This document shows positions 49,303 to 59,691 of a stretch of DNA of 64,000 bases, piece by piece. The position numbers and the translations under genes were made by a program. Positions within the stretch are counted from its first letter, which is position 1. Every line of letters begins with the position of its first letter. The stretch spans positions 3,162,001 to 3,226,000 of the forward strand of contig OY987247.1 of NCBI GenBank assembly GCA_963920765.1, given 5' to 3'. The notes under the pieces are model-generated. The model saw only the letters and a program-made list of their open reading frames with translations, made no database searches and had not been told where the DNA came from. The stretch is from Ulota crispa. Its lineage: Eukaryota; Streptophyta; Bryopsida; Orthotrichales; Orthotrichaceae.

Positions 49303-50380
49303 CTGCTCCCCTCTGTCACAGCATTAGTGTTGCTGTATTCGCAGCAGCTCTCCCCATAGCTCTTTCCATCTAGACCCTCGTCTTTTTTTCTCACAGTTCA
49401 CGGTTCCCTGCTGGTCCTTGGGGCGCTGTTGGCCAACTCGCTTCAAAAAGTTGGTATGCTTTCTCCCGGCTCTTCTCAGGGTTTGCTGTGTCTTGGTTCG
49501 AGCGCGCATTGGAACTGCTTGGCTTGTGGTGTATGAAGCCCGTTGAACGCAGTTAAGCATTGAGCGTTGGCATCTTGCATTGTAATCTTTATTTAATAGT
49601 CCAATTCCTATTATCCGGTGGTGTGCCTGCAGCAAGCAGTTGTTCACATGAGAGCTTTATTTGTTTTCAATTAGCGTGTGTTTTGAATTTGTGCAAGACT
49701 GATTATTGGCATTCAAATAGCTCTAGCAGCTACTTAAGGAGTGTAATTGGTATATGATACGATTTCAAGGTCTTGAGCTTTTGAAGACAAGAATTGGAGG
49801 CGGTATGCAATATTACAAAGGTGCAGATGCAAACAAACAAACTATAAGATGTTAATGTGACCAACACACATTTGAAGTATTTTTGAATGTTAACAGAAAT
49901 TTGTAAGTTGTCCATCCAAATCAACACGTCCTAATTGAGAGCCCAAAACTATATCAAGATTTTGTCAATTTGGACATAACTTGCCTTGTAAATTAATGTC
50001 CTAGTGAACAAGGAAATCTTGAAAGATGTCCTAATCAAGCAATCCTAATCCTGATCACATGATCAACAATTATATTGTTGATCTAGACTATGTTTTTTCT
50101 TGTAGTGACATTTGATTGTAAGTACATTTTGCTGTTCAATGTACCGGGGACACACATACATCTAGAATGTATAGACACATAAGGTACAGTAAATGTTCAT
50201 TTCATTTCAGAAGGCCTCACGTCTTTGTCTGTTTGTTGCCAGAAGCCCAATGCATTTGAACAGGACAACGTTGGAAAGCGCCATTCTCTTGTTGCACAGA
50301 CGACCGGTCCGCCATCGCAATTCTGTATCGTGTTTACGCAAGTTTTGCACATTCATGTCGTTTTGCAAAAGCAATTAGAG
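49303..50380 (+). other. Probable 5' untranslated region and leader intron of the methyltransferase gene
   Basis: A GC-richer block at 49.3-49.55 kb downstream of the telo-boxes looks transcribed, but no coding exon with mitochondrial MidA similarity was found in it. A CACTA-like right terminus (TTTTTTCTTGTAGTG) ends at 50107. Confidence 0.35.
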
Positions 50381-53300
50381 ATGAGGTTCAAGGGGCAACG
50401 CCCTCTTCTGCGCCACTTCGCTCCATGTAACACATTCTTTCTTTCTTTGGTTGGTTTCAATTCCGTTTTCTTTTGAGCAATTGCAAATAACTTCATTGTA
50501 GTCTTTATCATTTGTGGTGGCCCTAGACATAGAATCCTTTCTCTGCAGCTTGTACTTGGAAGGCTGCATTTCTTAGAATTGAAGAGTTGTAAATGTCACG
50601 CAGTCAAAGATTGCATTGTGAGCTACAAGTTTAATCCATTTCTGTCGTTCGTTAGATATTGGAAACGTCTCTTTTTTGTGAATATTAGAAACTATGCTTG
50701 TTAATTATTTATTTGTCTAGTAACAATTTCTTGATTTTTGTGATGTTGTAGGGCTTGGAAATGCGCAAGTTAGTGGTCAGAACCTTGGACTCCAACGGTG
50801 TTGTGCCGCCGGCATATCAACTCAGGACATGGCAGCTGACTTGAAGGAGCAGAAGCAGAAGCCTCTCCTTGTAAGTCGTATCCTTTCAGTAGAGATTTTT
50901 TTTTACTGCTCCTGATAACTTTGTTCTTCAAATATTGTGTGGTGATGCTTGATCGTGTTGGTTACATTTGTATGAAAACTGATTGTAATAGCTTGATGTG
51001 TGTTAAGAGTTATGATAGATTGGCAGTGAAATGAGACACAACTAGTTTTGAAACTACATTCACTAAAATACAGTTTAAAAAGAATCTCTTCAAATTTTAT
51101 GTGATGATTGGTGTACTTCCTATATTTGTAATATTATTTTTGGGATGCACAGTCCTTGGTATCAAGATTTAAAACTCTTATGACGCAATTTTTGCTTCTC
51201 AGGTTCGGGACTATATTTACTCTGCATTATATGAACCTCACTTGGGATACTTTACAGCTAAAGCTGATGCAGTAGGTGCTATCCCAGAGCCTATCTGGTT
51301 TGATCGCATCCAAGGCGAGTTCCATGGCCTCCTCCTTTTCCTCACATGTGGTTCTTGGGATTGTTCTCACTACTCCCTTTGTCCCTCTAAGAACGTCCAA
51401 AAAGCTTCCTTGCAAAGGATTAACTGTGTTTTTAGTCTTTGTGCTAGTGACACATGCATTCTAGTATCAATATACCATCTATCGAATATATGCAAAACCT
51501 CCAGTTTTGATGTCACCATTTAGGCACCCAAATTCCATGCAAAAAGTACCATATTTGTGTATGCTGCCAACTCCTCATTATTGATGATTTAAAGATTAGT
51601 AGCAACAACAGTACCTCATATGGGGAAGGCCAAGCTTGTGAGGAGAGGAATGCTCTCTAATTGCTTAACTTGCCCCCATGAGATCATTGAACATGGCAAA
51701 CGCTTGCTCAGCGTTTGAAATCAGCAAAAGGGAGCTTTTTAGTGGTACAAGAAATGTGTCTGATTTGGAGCTTTTTAGAGGGACAGAGGGAGTACTATTG
51801 AATGGTAATTCACTCTTGCATTGGGATTTGGATCCTCAAAGTTGCCCTGGCATGTTGTTGCAGGACGGGGTGCTTACAATGAGTACTTGAGTAAGTTGTA
51901 TAAGCAGCATGATATTTCTTGGTTTACACCGGTGGAGGTTTTTCAGGCGAGTTTCTTTCATTGGAATGAGCCTCGAGAATGTGTACTGCAGTAAATTATT
52001 TTACTCGGAAATGCCTAAACGAGTTTTTCTTTCGCCTTCCTGGTTGCAGCCATGGTATGGTTATGCTGTTGCTGAGTACATTTTGCGCACCATGGATCCT
52101 TCAGCTCCGCTCAAGGTACGGATTTCTTTGGGAACAACATGTGCAGTGTCTTTATCCCTTCGTGTGATTTCCTAGTAGGACTAGGTTTAGCAGGACATGC
52201 TCTAAATAGTGTGTAAGTTCCTCAACCACCTCGTCACCTTTTGACCAATCACATTCCTAGATTTCTTAGAATGTGGCTGAAATTTATTGTCCTCAAGGCT
52301 TGTCCAGACAAATGGAAACCGTCCTTGTCATGCATGTTTGATTCTTGTTATATTTAGCTCAGCGTTACGTAACTGCCTGATACTTTTTAGGCTATAACCT
52401 CTGTTGTTTCGTCTTGATTCTGACTAATGGTTCATGGTTTCTGCAATCACAATCGATCTAAATTGCAGATATATGAAGTAGGAGGAGGGACTGGAACTTG
52501 CGCAAATAACATCCTCACGTACTTCAAATTAAGGGCTCCCAGTGTTTACAAATCTATGACATACACGTGAGCAACTTTAACGTCAAGCTTTGTACTGTAT
52601 TCTAGCCTCACCTATGATATTGTTAAACATTTCTTCTACTTACGACGACTATTCAAGTATATGATTTTTTCTCTTGCATTGGAAATAAATTTGCATTTCA
52701 AGGGTGAGGAGCATGCTGAGAATTACGGATGTCTTCATTTTGGGACCAAGTAAATCAAGTCTTTATCTTCATTGTGGCAGATCAGTGGAAATCAGCGCTG
52801 CGTTGGCCAGAAAGCAGAAAGCCCGAGTAGAAGCTGTGAAAAGTCATAGTGGCCATTTTATGGTTAATTGTGGCAGTGCCAGTGATCCACGTACTTGGGG
52901 TATGTTCTGCCTCTTACATGTTTGTCAGATTAGGGTACTATAGCTTCTAGCCTTTGTTATGGGGCAAACCAGTTACTAGTACATTCAAGTCATCGTGCTG
53001 TGCCTCTGCATGAAACTTTCATTCGTGCGTTTCTTCTATTTACTATTTTGAAGACCTTGAATGCTCTGCAGTGTATGCAGGAATTCTAGTCGAGCTGGTA
53101 ATTTCTAGAAAAATCTGAAAGATTGTGTTGGGCAATTGTGAAGTGCAGGGACGGCAAATGCTGATCCTTGTTATGTTGTAATGTTCGAGGTACACCTCAC
53201 ATCCATTCACTGAATTTTAGCACCAAAGTGTTCTAGTGTCATTTAACAAACTAAGGGTCATATTTGTTAAAATGGCATGTTCAGACCTCCGAAATTCTGA

Positions 53301-56231
53301 CAGTCAAGTGTACAAAGCTCTATAAACTAGGACTAGTTTAAATCCTAGGTTGCAGTCTGGGATAGTGCCAAATTATTTAGAATTTGCCATTTTAACAAAT
53401 GCCGCAATACTCTCCATTATTATCTGTTGGTTTCTATGATGACATCGCGATATGCTTACATATGCTTGTACTTGCCAAATTGGATTCCAGTGGGAGGCTT
53501 TAGGTTAGCAAATACAAACTTTCAAGAATTCTTGAGTTGGTTATCATCGCTCTCGCAAAATAGAAACCGTCTATATTTCGTTTTCATATCGCTGCTTAAC
53601 TTTATGACATCATTAGAAAACCTATCTGCATATTACCTTACCAATTGTAACGCGGTCAGATTTCTGGAGTACCTCTGGGAGTGTGATTATTATGACTAGT
53701 GTGATTAGCTAATGGTGATTGACGATTTTGGGTTGCCTAAGTATGTGCGTGAATTTACTACATTTGCATACTTATTGCTTGATTTCGGAGCTTGCAGGTG
53801 TTGGACAACCTTCCTCACGATCTAGTGTACAGGGAGACACCCAAATCCCCCTGGTTAGAAACCTGGATTGTACAAAAGCAGACTAGGTATGTATGAAACT
53901 TTTGCTGGAATAAAACAGTGCCTGTGGTTTGTGGTGATGGTAGCCAGAAGTCGTGCTCCAGGATTAATTTTAGGGGAAATATCAAAAATACCCCTCAATT
54001 CTTTCAAAATATCAAATATACCCCTATGAAATATCAAAAATACCCCTGGCTTTATGCAGGAATATCAATTATATCCCTAGATCTTGGGACCCTCAATTAT
54101 TATGAAACATCAAACATACCCTTGTATTGTTTGAATTATAAAAAATATCCCTAACTCTCCTGTGCCTCTTATTTGATGATAATGGAAAGTACAAAAATTA
54201 GATGTAAGTTGAATGCAAGCCAAATCTTGGAAGCAAGCTCTTTAAGCTCTATATAGGGTGTTTGCATGTAAGTCTATTGTGGTCAAAACCATTGCAATGA
54301 TTATATAGTAATTTCTGTTGTCATTTTGATGTTTAAAAAAAGTGCAGTAAAGAGGCACAAAAAACTAGGGATATTAATGATATTCTCAAAGATAACTAGG
54401 GGTGTTTTTGATATTTCAAATAATATAATATAGGGGTATAGTTGATATTTTAAAAGAATTGAGGGGTAATTTTTTGTATATTCCCTTAATTTTACAGTGA
54501 TGTTGGTGGTTTTGCAGCAGTAGCCTCGTAGAGGAGCGGCGACCTCTTCAAGACCCTCTTGTTAAAAGATGCCTTGATGCTGTAGCTGCAGTTCCTGAAA
54601 CCGTATCACTTGTGGCAGCTGCGAAGTCTTCATTATCCAAACTGCTTCATTTCTCTGAGCTTTCTTGGATACCCACTGGCTGCCTGGTGATTACTATTCT
54701 AAACTCCATGATCATGTGTTCCTTTACTCTTCATCACCTTTCATAGGTTATGGAAATAGTAATTTTGAATGTTTAGGGTGATGATGCCTTGGAACTTCAA
54801 CACCAAGATGCTCAATGGAAGAATTGTAAGTGCACGTTGGAGCTTGTAGTCAATATTAGTAGCCTTCAAAATATATCTCTAGCGATCAAGAATGTCATAG
54901 AACCTATTTAATCCTTTAAAGGGTCGTCTGTTCTATATACCATTGGATAAGTTGATCAGGATTTTTGCTGCTCTGGCGTGATATTTTAGACATATTGTTC
55001 AAATTTTCAATGGCTATGGGTTAGATGTGTAATATCTTTGCAACCTATTTGATTGTAACAAACTATGCGTTGCCACTGATTTTTCAGCAATTATTAGAAA
55101 CTCTTCACAGGATGCGTCCCAATATGGCTCTTATTACTTCCGATTTCAGCAGCCTGCCTGACGTCACTATTTCTGGAGCTCGTGCGCCTATTGTGGCCAG
55201 TAAGGTATTTTCTCATCTCATGACTTGTTTCTAGCAGGTGTTAATGATAGCATTTTGCAGAACAGCGCGTCATTCATGGTATACAATTAGTTTGTTTCAA
55301 GCTTATGTTGAGCCATTTTTGCTGATTGTTAGCAGAGGATATGGTAAATGTTTTCTCCTGATCTAGAGCACATTAATTTGTCGTTCCAGGAAAATGGAGA
55401 AACGAAGGACCATTCTAGTTATCTGCAGGCCATGGTAATACTCTAGTTGATTTCATTCACTGACAACCCAATCGTTGTTCTTTTGCGAATATACCAAGTC
55501 ATGCATAGAATTTGCAAAATCTCCTTTTTCTTCAATTCGCATTATTTCAGGCTTGAAGCTCAACACCATTAGGTCAGTCAAAGTACGTGTGGAAATATGC
55601 ATAGACATGGTGGAGTCTGACTGTAGCAGGGGGCGTAATCTGTGGCAACACAATTCCAGGGAAATGCAGACATATTTTTCCCTACAGATTTTCAGCTGTT
55701 GGAACGCTTGGATCACTATGCTGCGACTGGATCTGCAGATATAGACGCGAGTGAACGTATCTCAACAGTGGTAAGCGTTTGTATCTTGTATTAGCTCCTA
55801 AATGCTCAAACGGCCAAAAATGTGCACGTTCATATCTAAAGGAGTCCAAATAAGTTGTTTAGGAAGCCTTCATGAATGTAATAAATTGTACCAATAGAAA
55901 GAAGAAATCACAACCCTTGCATTATAGAAATACTTCTTTGTGGTTGCCGTAACTGACTGCTTCCAAAGTGGACTTTCTATTCCTTAGCTTGGCCACTTAG
56001 GGTTTAAGGCATGATATCTCCAAAAGCTCCTACGTGCTTGCTCACGGGGTTGTCTCGAAGGTTATTTATGTAGTTCTCTTCTGAAATGGTGGGATGGATC
56101 TTCAGGTCACATCTGCTGAGTTTATGGAACAGTGCGCCCAAGTGGACAAGACCAGAACCCTTGATGGCTATAACCCTCTTTTAGAAGATTACAGTAACAC
56201 CAAGTTCTACATTAGCCTACCAAGCCTCTAA
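50381..56231 (+). CDS. NDUFAF7: NDUFAF7/MidA-type arginine methyltransferase, mitochondrial complex I assembly factor
   Basis: Fourteen exons: 50381-50426, 50752-50870, 51203-51314, 51864-51946, 52050-52115, 52469-52566, 52781-52899, 53149-53189, 53798-53886, 54521-54686, 55088-55204, 55390-55434, 55660-55770 and 56106-56231. They join in phase for 445 residues (human NDUFAF7 is 441). The N-terminus MRFKGQRPLLRHFAP is basic and fits a mitochondrial targeting peptide, though exon 1 is the least certain. Conserved blocks follow: YIYSALYEPHLGYFTAK, ISWFTPVEVFQPWYGYAVAE, the SAM-binding loop IYEVGGGTGTCANNIL (143-158), SVEISAALARKQ and FEVLDNLPHDLVY. Family role: dimethylation of an arginine in the complex I subunit NDUFS2 during assembly. 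The introns after 51314 and 51946 start with GC (AG|GCGAGT), and exon 10 has a tandem CAGCAG acceptor. Confidence 0.93.
51373..51792. mobile_element. Stowaway-like MITE in an intron of the methyltransferase gene
   Basis: Ends CTCCCTTTGTCCCTC and GAGGGACAGAGGGAG, flanked by TA (51371-51372, 51793-51794). It is the uninterrupted relative of 38714-40028 and holds the empty TTAA site. It lies in the 51315-51863 intron, which begins with GC. Confidence 0.85.
53970..54489. mobile_element. Foldback element in an intron of the methyltransferase gene
   Basis: The left arm TTAGGGGAAATATCAAAAAT with several ATACCCCT words is mirrored by the right arm GGGGTA...GATATTTTAAAAGAATTG and ends TTCCCTTAA. It sits immediately upstream of exon 10. 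Confidence 0.75.
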
Positions 56232-56419
56232 ATCGTCATGGCCATCGCAATACAGTATGATCTCCTCTCCTCTCAATGGTTGGATAGTTTGTGACTGGAT
56301 AATTCTGTTTTTAGTTTAGCTTAGTGGTAGTTCCTCTCATTGACAGGTTAAACAAAGAAGGGAGTTTTATAGGATCCTCCCAGAAGACCTAGCCTTAATC
56401 CTATCAATTGTAACACCGT

Positions 56420-56829
56420 TTAACCCAGTAAGGACTGGTCGACCAGTTCCTGGTCGATTTTGACTCTCAGTTTGTAGAGAGAGCATGTCAAGGAATTTGA
56501 TGACGTGGCAAAGGGGATGGGTCTAGGGAATTGGAAAGTGAAGAGTTTAGGACAATAACCATGTCAATTTGAGGTGGCATGTGGCTAGAGGGCTGTAAAA
56601 ACTAAAAGAGTACCGGCTGAAAATACACCAAGAAATGCAAAAAGACGGCCATAACAACTAAGGAGTGAGTATAATTTATGATGCATAACACTAAACACCG
56701 CAAGATACTTCTATCTGTACGGTCAGATTTGTGATAGACATCCATATTCAATAACCCTAAAATGTCCCCCAAATGGAAATACAAAGAATTGCCCGCTCCT
56801 GGAATCGACCACGGTCGTTAAAGGGTTAA
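56420..56829. mobile_element. TTAA-type element with GGTCGA subterminal words
   Basis: TTAA-CCCAGTAAGGACTGGTCG on the left and CGTTAAAGGG-TTAA on the right. Inner inverted words TGGTCGACC / GAATCGACCACGG lie near the ends. It is about 402 bp and begins 190 bp after the methyltransferase stop codon. Confidence 0.65.
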
Positions 56830-57156
56830 GTCGCTCTCTACTCATTCACATTTGTACATGTTGGAAACTTTGATTTTCTGTAATAGACTTGGGAGGTGTC
56901 GGTTCTCTACTAGTTGACGTGCATATGTGATCTTGAAGCCCTTCTTTCCAAATATAAATAGACAGTTGCTTTGTAACAGATATACCTGTTTTACCCACTA
57001 AATGCATATGAAGGTTGCCTGTAATAACCAAATATGAGAGACCCAAGACTACGTTGGTGTGCGTGAAGTAAATGCATATCTACGAAACATACTCAAATAT
57101 GCCGTAAATATATGATTTCATAGTAGTAGAAGTGTTCACATGCTGTCATGCTATAT
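56830..57156. other. Spacer between two TTAA-type elements, nothing recognised
   Basis: No open frame with recognisable similarity, no RNA gene and no clear repeat. Confidence 0.35.
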
Positions 57157-57786
57157 TTAACCCCTAAATGCCCAAGGCCTTTTTTGAGCTTCAAGGAATT
57201 TGCTTTAAACTGAACAAAAAGCCATCATTTTTGATAACTTCTATTAAATTTTTTTGAATTTTAACCGTACAAATTCAAACTAGATATGTTAAACATCACA
57301 TAGGAAAAGAAAACACAACAATACCCCTTATGGATTGAAAGATTATAATGTTTGATCATGAGGGTGTTGAAATTGCAAAAATGACTTCAAATCTTTCAAT
57401 CCTCTTTTCACATGTCAAATCTAAAATGTTGGTCACCGAAAAAATATGAGGTTAAAGAATATAACATACATAACTCCAATCCATTTACGGTTTTTCAAAA
57501 TCTCTTTTACAATTTTTTGAAATGAATTTCTAGAGTGAATTTTTCTCCAAGATCTAGTGTATTTGAGGCTCATTTTCATGAGCTCTCAACACACCCTTGC
57601 ACAAAATCTAGAATAGAAAATTCACAATCAGTGATTTTTAAAATTGGATTTTTGCTACTAAAATTAGATTTCAAAAAGAATAATTCTAAAATACAAAATA
57701 TTAAAAATAGCAACTTAGTTAGATTTTGTTGAATTTCAAAATATTGTCGACACCAAAATGTGGTGCCTTGGGCATTTAGGGGTTAA
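57157..57786. mobile_element. TTAA-type miniature element, 622 bp, intact ends
   Basis: TTAA-CCCCTAAATGCCCAAG and CTTGGGCATTTAGGGG-TTAA form inverted ends of at least 16 bp with perfect target copies. It is colinear with 7629-8839 apart from that copy's nested Stowaway-like element. Confidence 0.9.
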
Positions 57787-58395
57787 TTGAGGCATGTTCT
57801 CTGGGAGAGGACAGTTTGACATCCAAAAACGTTTGCTTCAGCATCCGGCATCAAGAAATGTAAGCTCTATAGACTAACACTAAAATACAGTACATGCTTT
57901 CGTTCATCATTTATCGTGTGGAATGGCCGCCGTGAAAGTGTTGAAATGTGAGGTAGCTTACAACCACTTAATTCCTTTAATTTTCCCATTATTGTCCGTT
58001 GGGTGCCCTCTTGAACCGTTATTGGTATGATGTAATTTCATCGTGGTGAATGTCTTTACTCTCATAAGCAGCACAACACGGTTGTAAATGAATAGGGTTG
58101 GTTTTGAACCTTTTCAGAAATGGCTCAAAGATGCACGTATAAAACACCCTTATCCTTGCACTTATCTCACAAATTGATTAAGCTTCTAAAGATGATATTT
58201 GCAATAGATTGATACTGCCTCAGATCTTGCACTTCATCTAACACAAAATCTATTTTTCTTACCCCATTCCTTAACTGCAAAGTATGGGTTTGAGGGCAAT
58301 AATATTGGGTCTCTATTTGCCTATTCAAGAGAAATAAAAGATAGAATTTGTAATCCTTATGGTCATGATCAACCAAGAAATGCACAATTTGAAGT
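57787..58395. other. Intergenic sequence, nothing recognised
   Basis: AT-rich. A 110-residue minus-strand open frame (58167-58499) runs into the neighbouring element and shows no recognisable domain. Confidence 0.35.
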
Positions 58396-58628
58396 TTAAC
58401 CCTTAAACATTTGAAAGACCTTGAGCAACCAATACAATACAAGATATTTTTCTTGTATTTGGAATGGATCCACACCTTTACTACATTGGAGATCAACAAA
58501 AAGGTTGGAATACAAATTAATGCAATTCTAATGAGCTATTTGAGATACGAACTAAAACTTGTTGTTGTTAGCAAATGCCAATTATATAGCAATGTATCTA
58601 CTATGCCCATGAAACATTTAGGGGTTAA
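58396..58628. mobile_element. TTAA-type miniature element, 225 bp
   Basis: TTAA-CCCTTAAACATTTGAAA and AAACATTTAGGGG-TTAA, both targets intact. Same subfamily and length as 13551-13776. Confidence 0.85.
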
Positions 58629-59229
58629 CCTCTCATCACTTTAGTGGACGCTTTTGTCCCCGGTTCCTATCTTATTTAAGAACTGCCAACAATGAGGGGG
58701 ATATGAAGAGACAACTTGATATTATGTTCCATAGCATTCTCAAACCCTCCCATTACTCAAGAAGGTATTGAGTCCCTCCACCAAAAATGTGCAAAAAGCT
58801 ACGCCTAAAAGCCTAAGGTAGGATGCTCTAATTCAACTTAGGCTTTAAAATGGATCACCTTCTCAAATGTACTATTACTGTACATGTTATTTTTCATAGG
58901 CTTCAACAATGTGCATACAATGTACATTTAAGGAGGTGATTTATTTTAGAGCCTTATGCCATTTCAACTTCAAAATTTCATAACTAATTCCACAAAGTTC
59001 CAAAAATATGAAACAACTTGGGTCAAATGTCAATTTCTTTTGTCTTTGAAGGAGAATTTACTAAAAAATACTTCAACAAGTTTCACCTCCCTAAAATTCA
59101 GTTTCAACCTTTAGATGACCCATTCATGAGCCTCAGGAGTCTCCTACCTTACAATGAGTGAGAAGAGAAAGCCCCTAAACGCCCAAGGCACCAGAATGTG
59201 ATATTTTTAACATTGAAATCTGATCCAGT
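58629..59229. other. Intergenic sequence, nothing recognised
   Basis: Contains GTACATGTTATTTTTCATAG-type imperfect inverted words near 58850-58960. No gene. Confidence 0.3.
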
Positions 59230-59580
59230 GGGCATTTAAGGTAACAGCACCCATACATGAGCAGTCCCCAAAATGGAGCCCTACTTTTGAGGTGTTCACC
59301 ACTCATTGTGAACCCAAAGTGGAGCAGTGAATGTCCCTTGCACAAGAAAATCTTGCCACATATCAATTGCTAAGTTGCTATGAGATGGTTGGGATTGGGA
59401 CTGTCAAGCACATGTGTAGGTACACATCAAAGTAGCTTCAAGGGTAGTTTAGAGTTGCTAATAGGGACCTATGAGCTGCAACTTTGTCCTTTAATATAAA
59501 ATAATCTACAATACTTTTTTCCACAAAAATTAGGTTCCATGATAGCTTGTTGAAAGGCTAACCCTATAAAAATAAAAATA
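59230..59580. repeat. Dispersed repeat, inverted relative of 15540-15880
   Basis: Contains CTTGCACAAGAAAATCTTGC, TTTAATATAAAATAATCTAC and GATAGCTTGTTGAAAGGCTA, the reverse complement of the words listed for 15.5-15.9 kb. Confidence 0.6.
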
Positions 59581-59619
59581 AAACTCCTGAATTTTCAGAG
59601 ACTCTGAAGTACCCTGAAC

Positions 59620-59670
59620 CCTTAAACGCCCTTAACGCTCAGGTATGGGTGCGGTTTACTTAGGGGTTAA
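59620..59670. mobile_element. Short TTAA-type terminus beside the fusion gene
   Basis: ACCCTTAAACGCCCTTAACG on the left and GGTTTACTTAGGGG-TTAA (59667-59670) on the right form a compact inverted pair only about 22 bp from the stop codon of the fusion gene. Confidence 0.45.
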
Positions 59671-59691
59671 TACAGTAGCGATGGCGGTCAC

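Noticed and set aside
47094..50107. Full-length CACTA transposon between CACTACTAGAAAAACA and TGTTTTTTCTTGTAGTG
   Set aside because: The flanking triplets (CAG and ACA) do not match and there is no transposase frame between the ends, so they are likely unrelated termini.
54777..54825. Possible extra exon in the methyltransferase gene
   Set aside because: It has splice-like edges, but its 49-bp length would break the frame, and the family sequence runs directly from exon 10 to exon 11.
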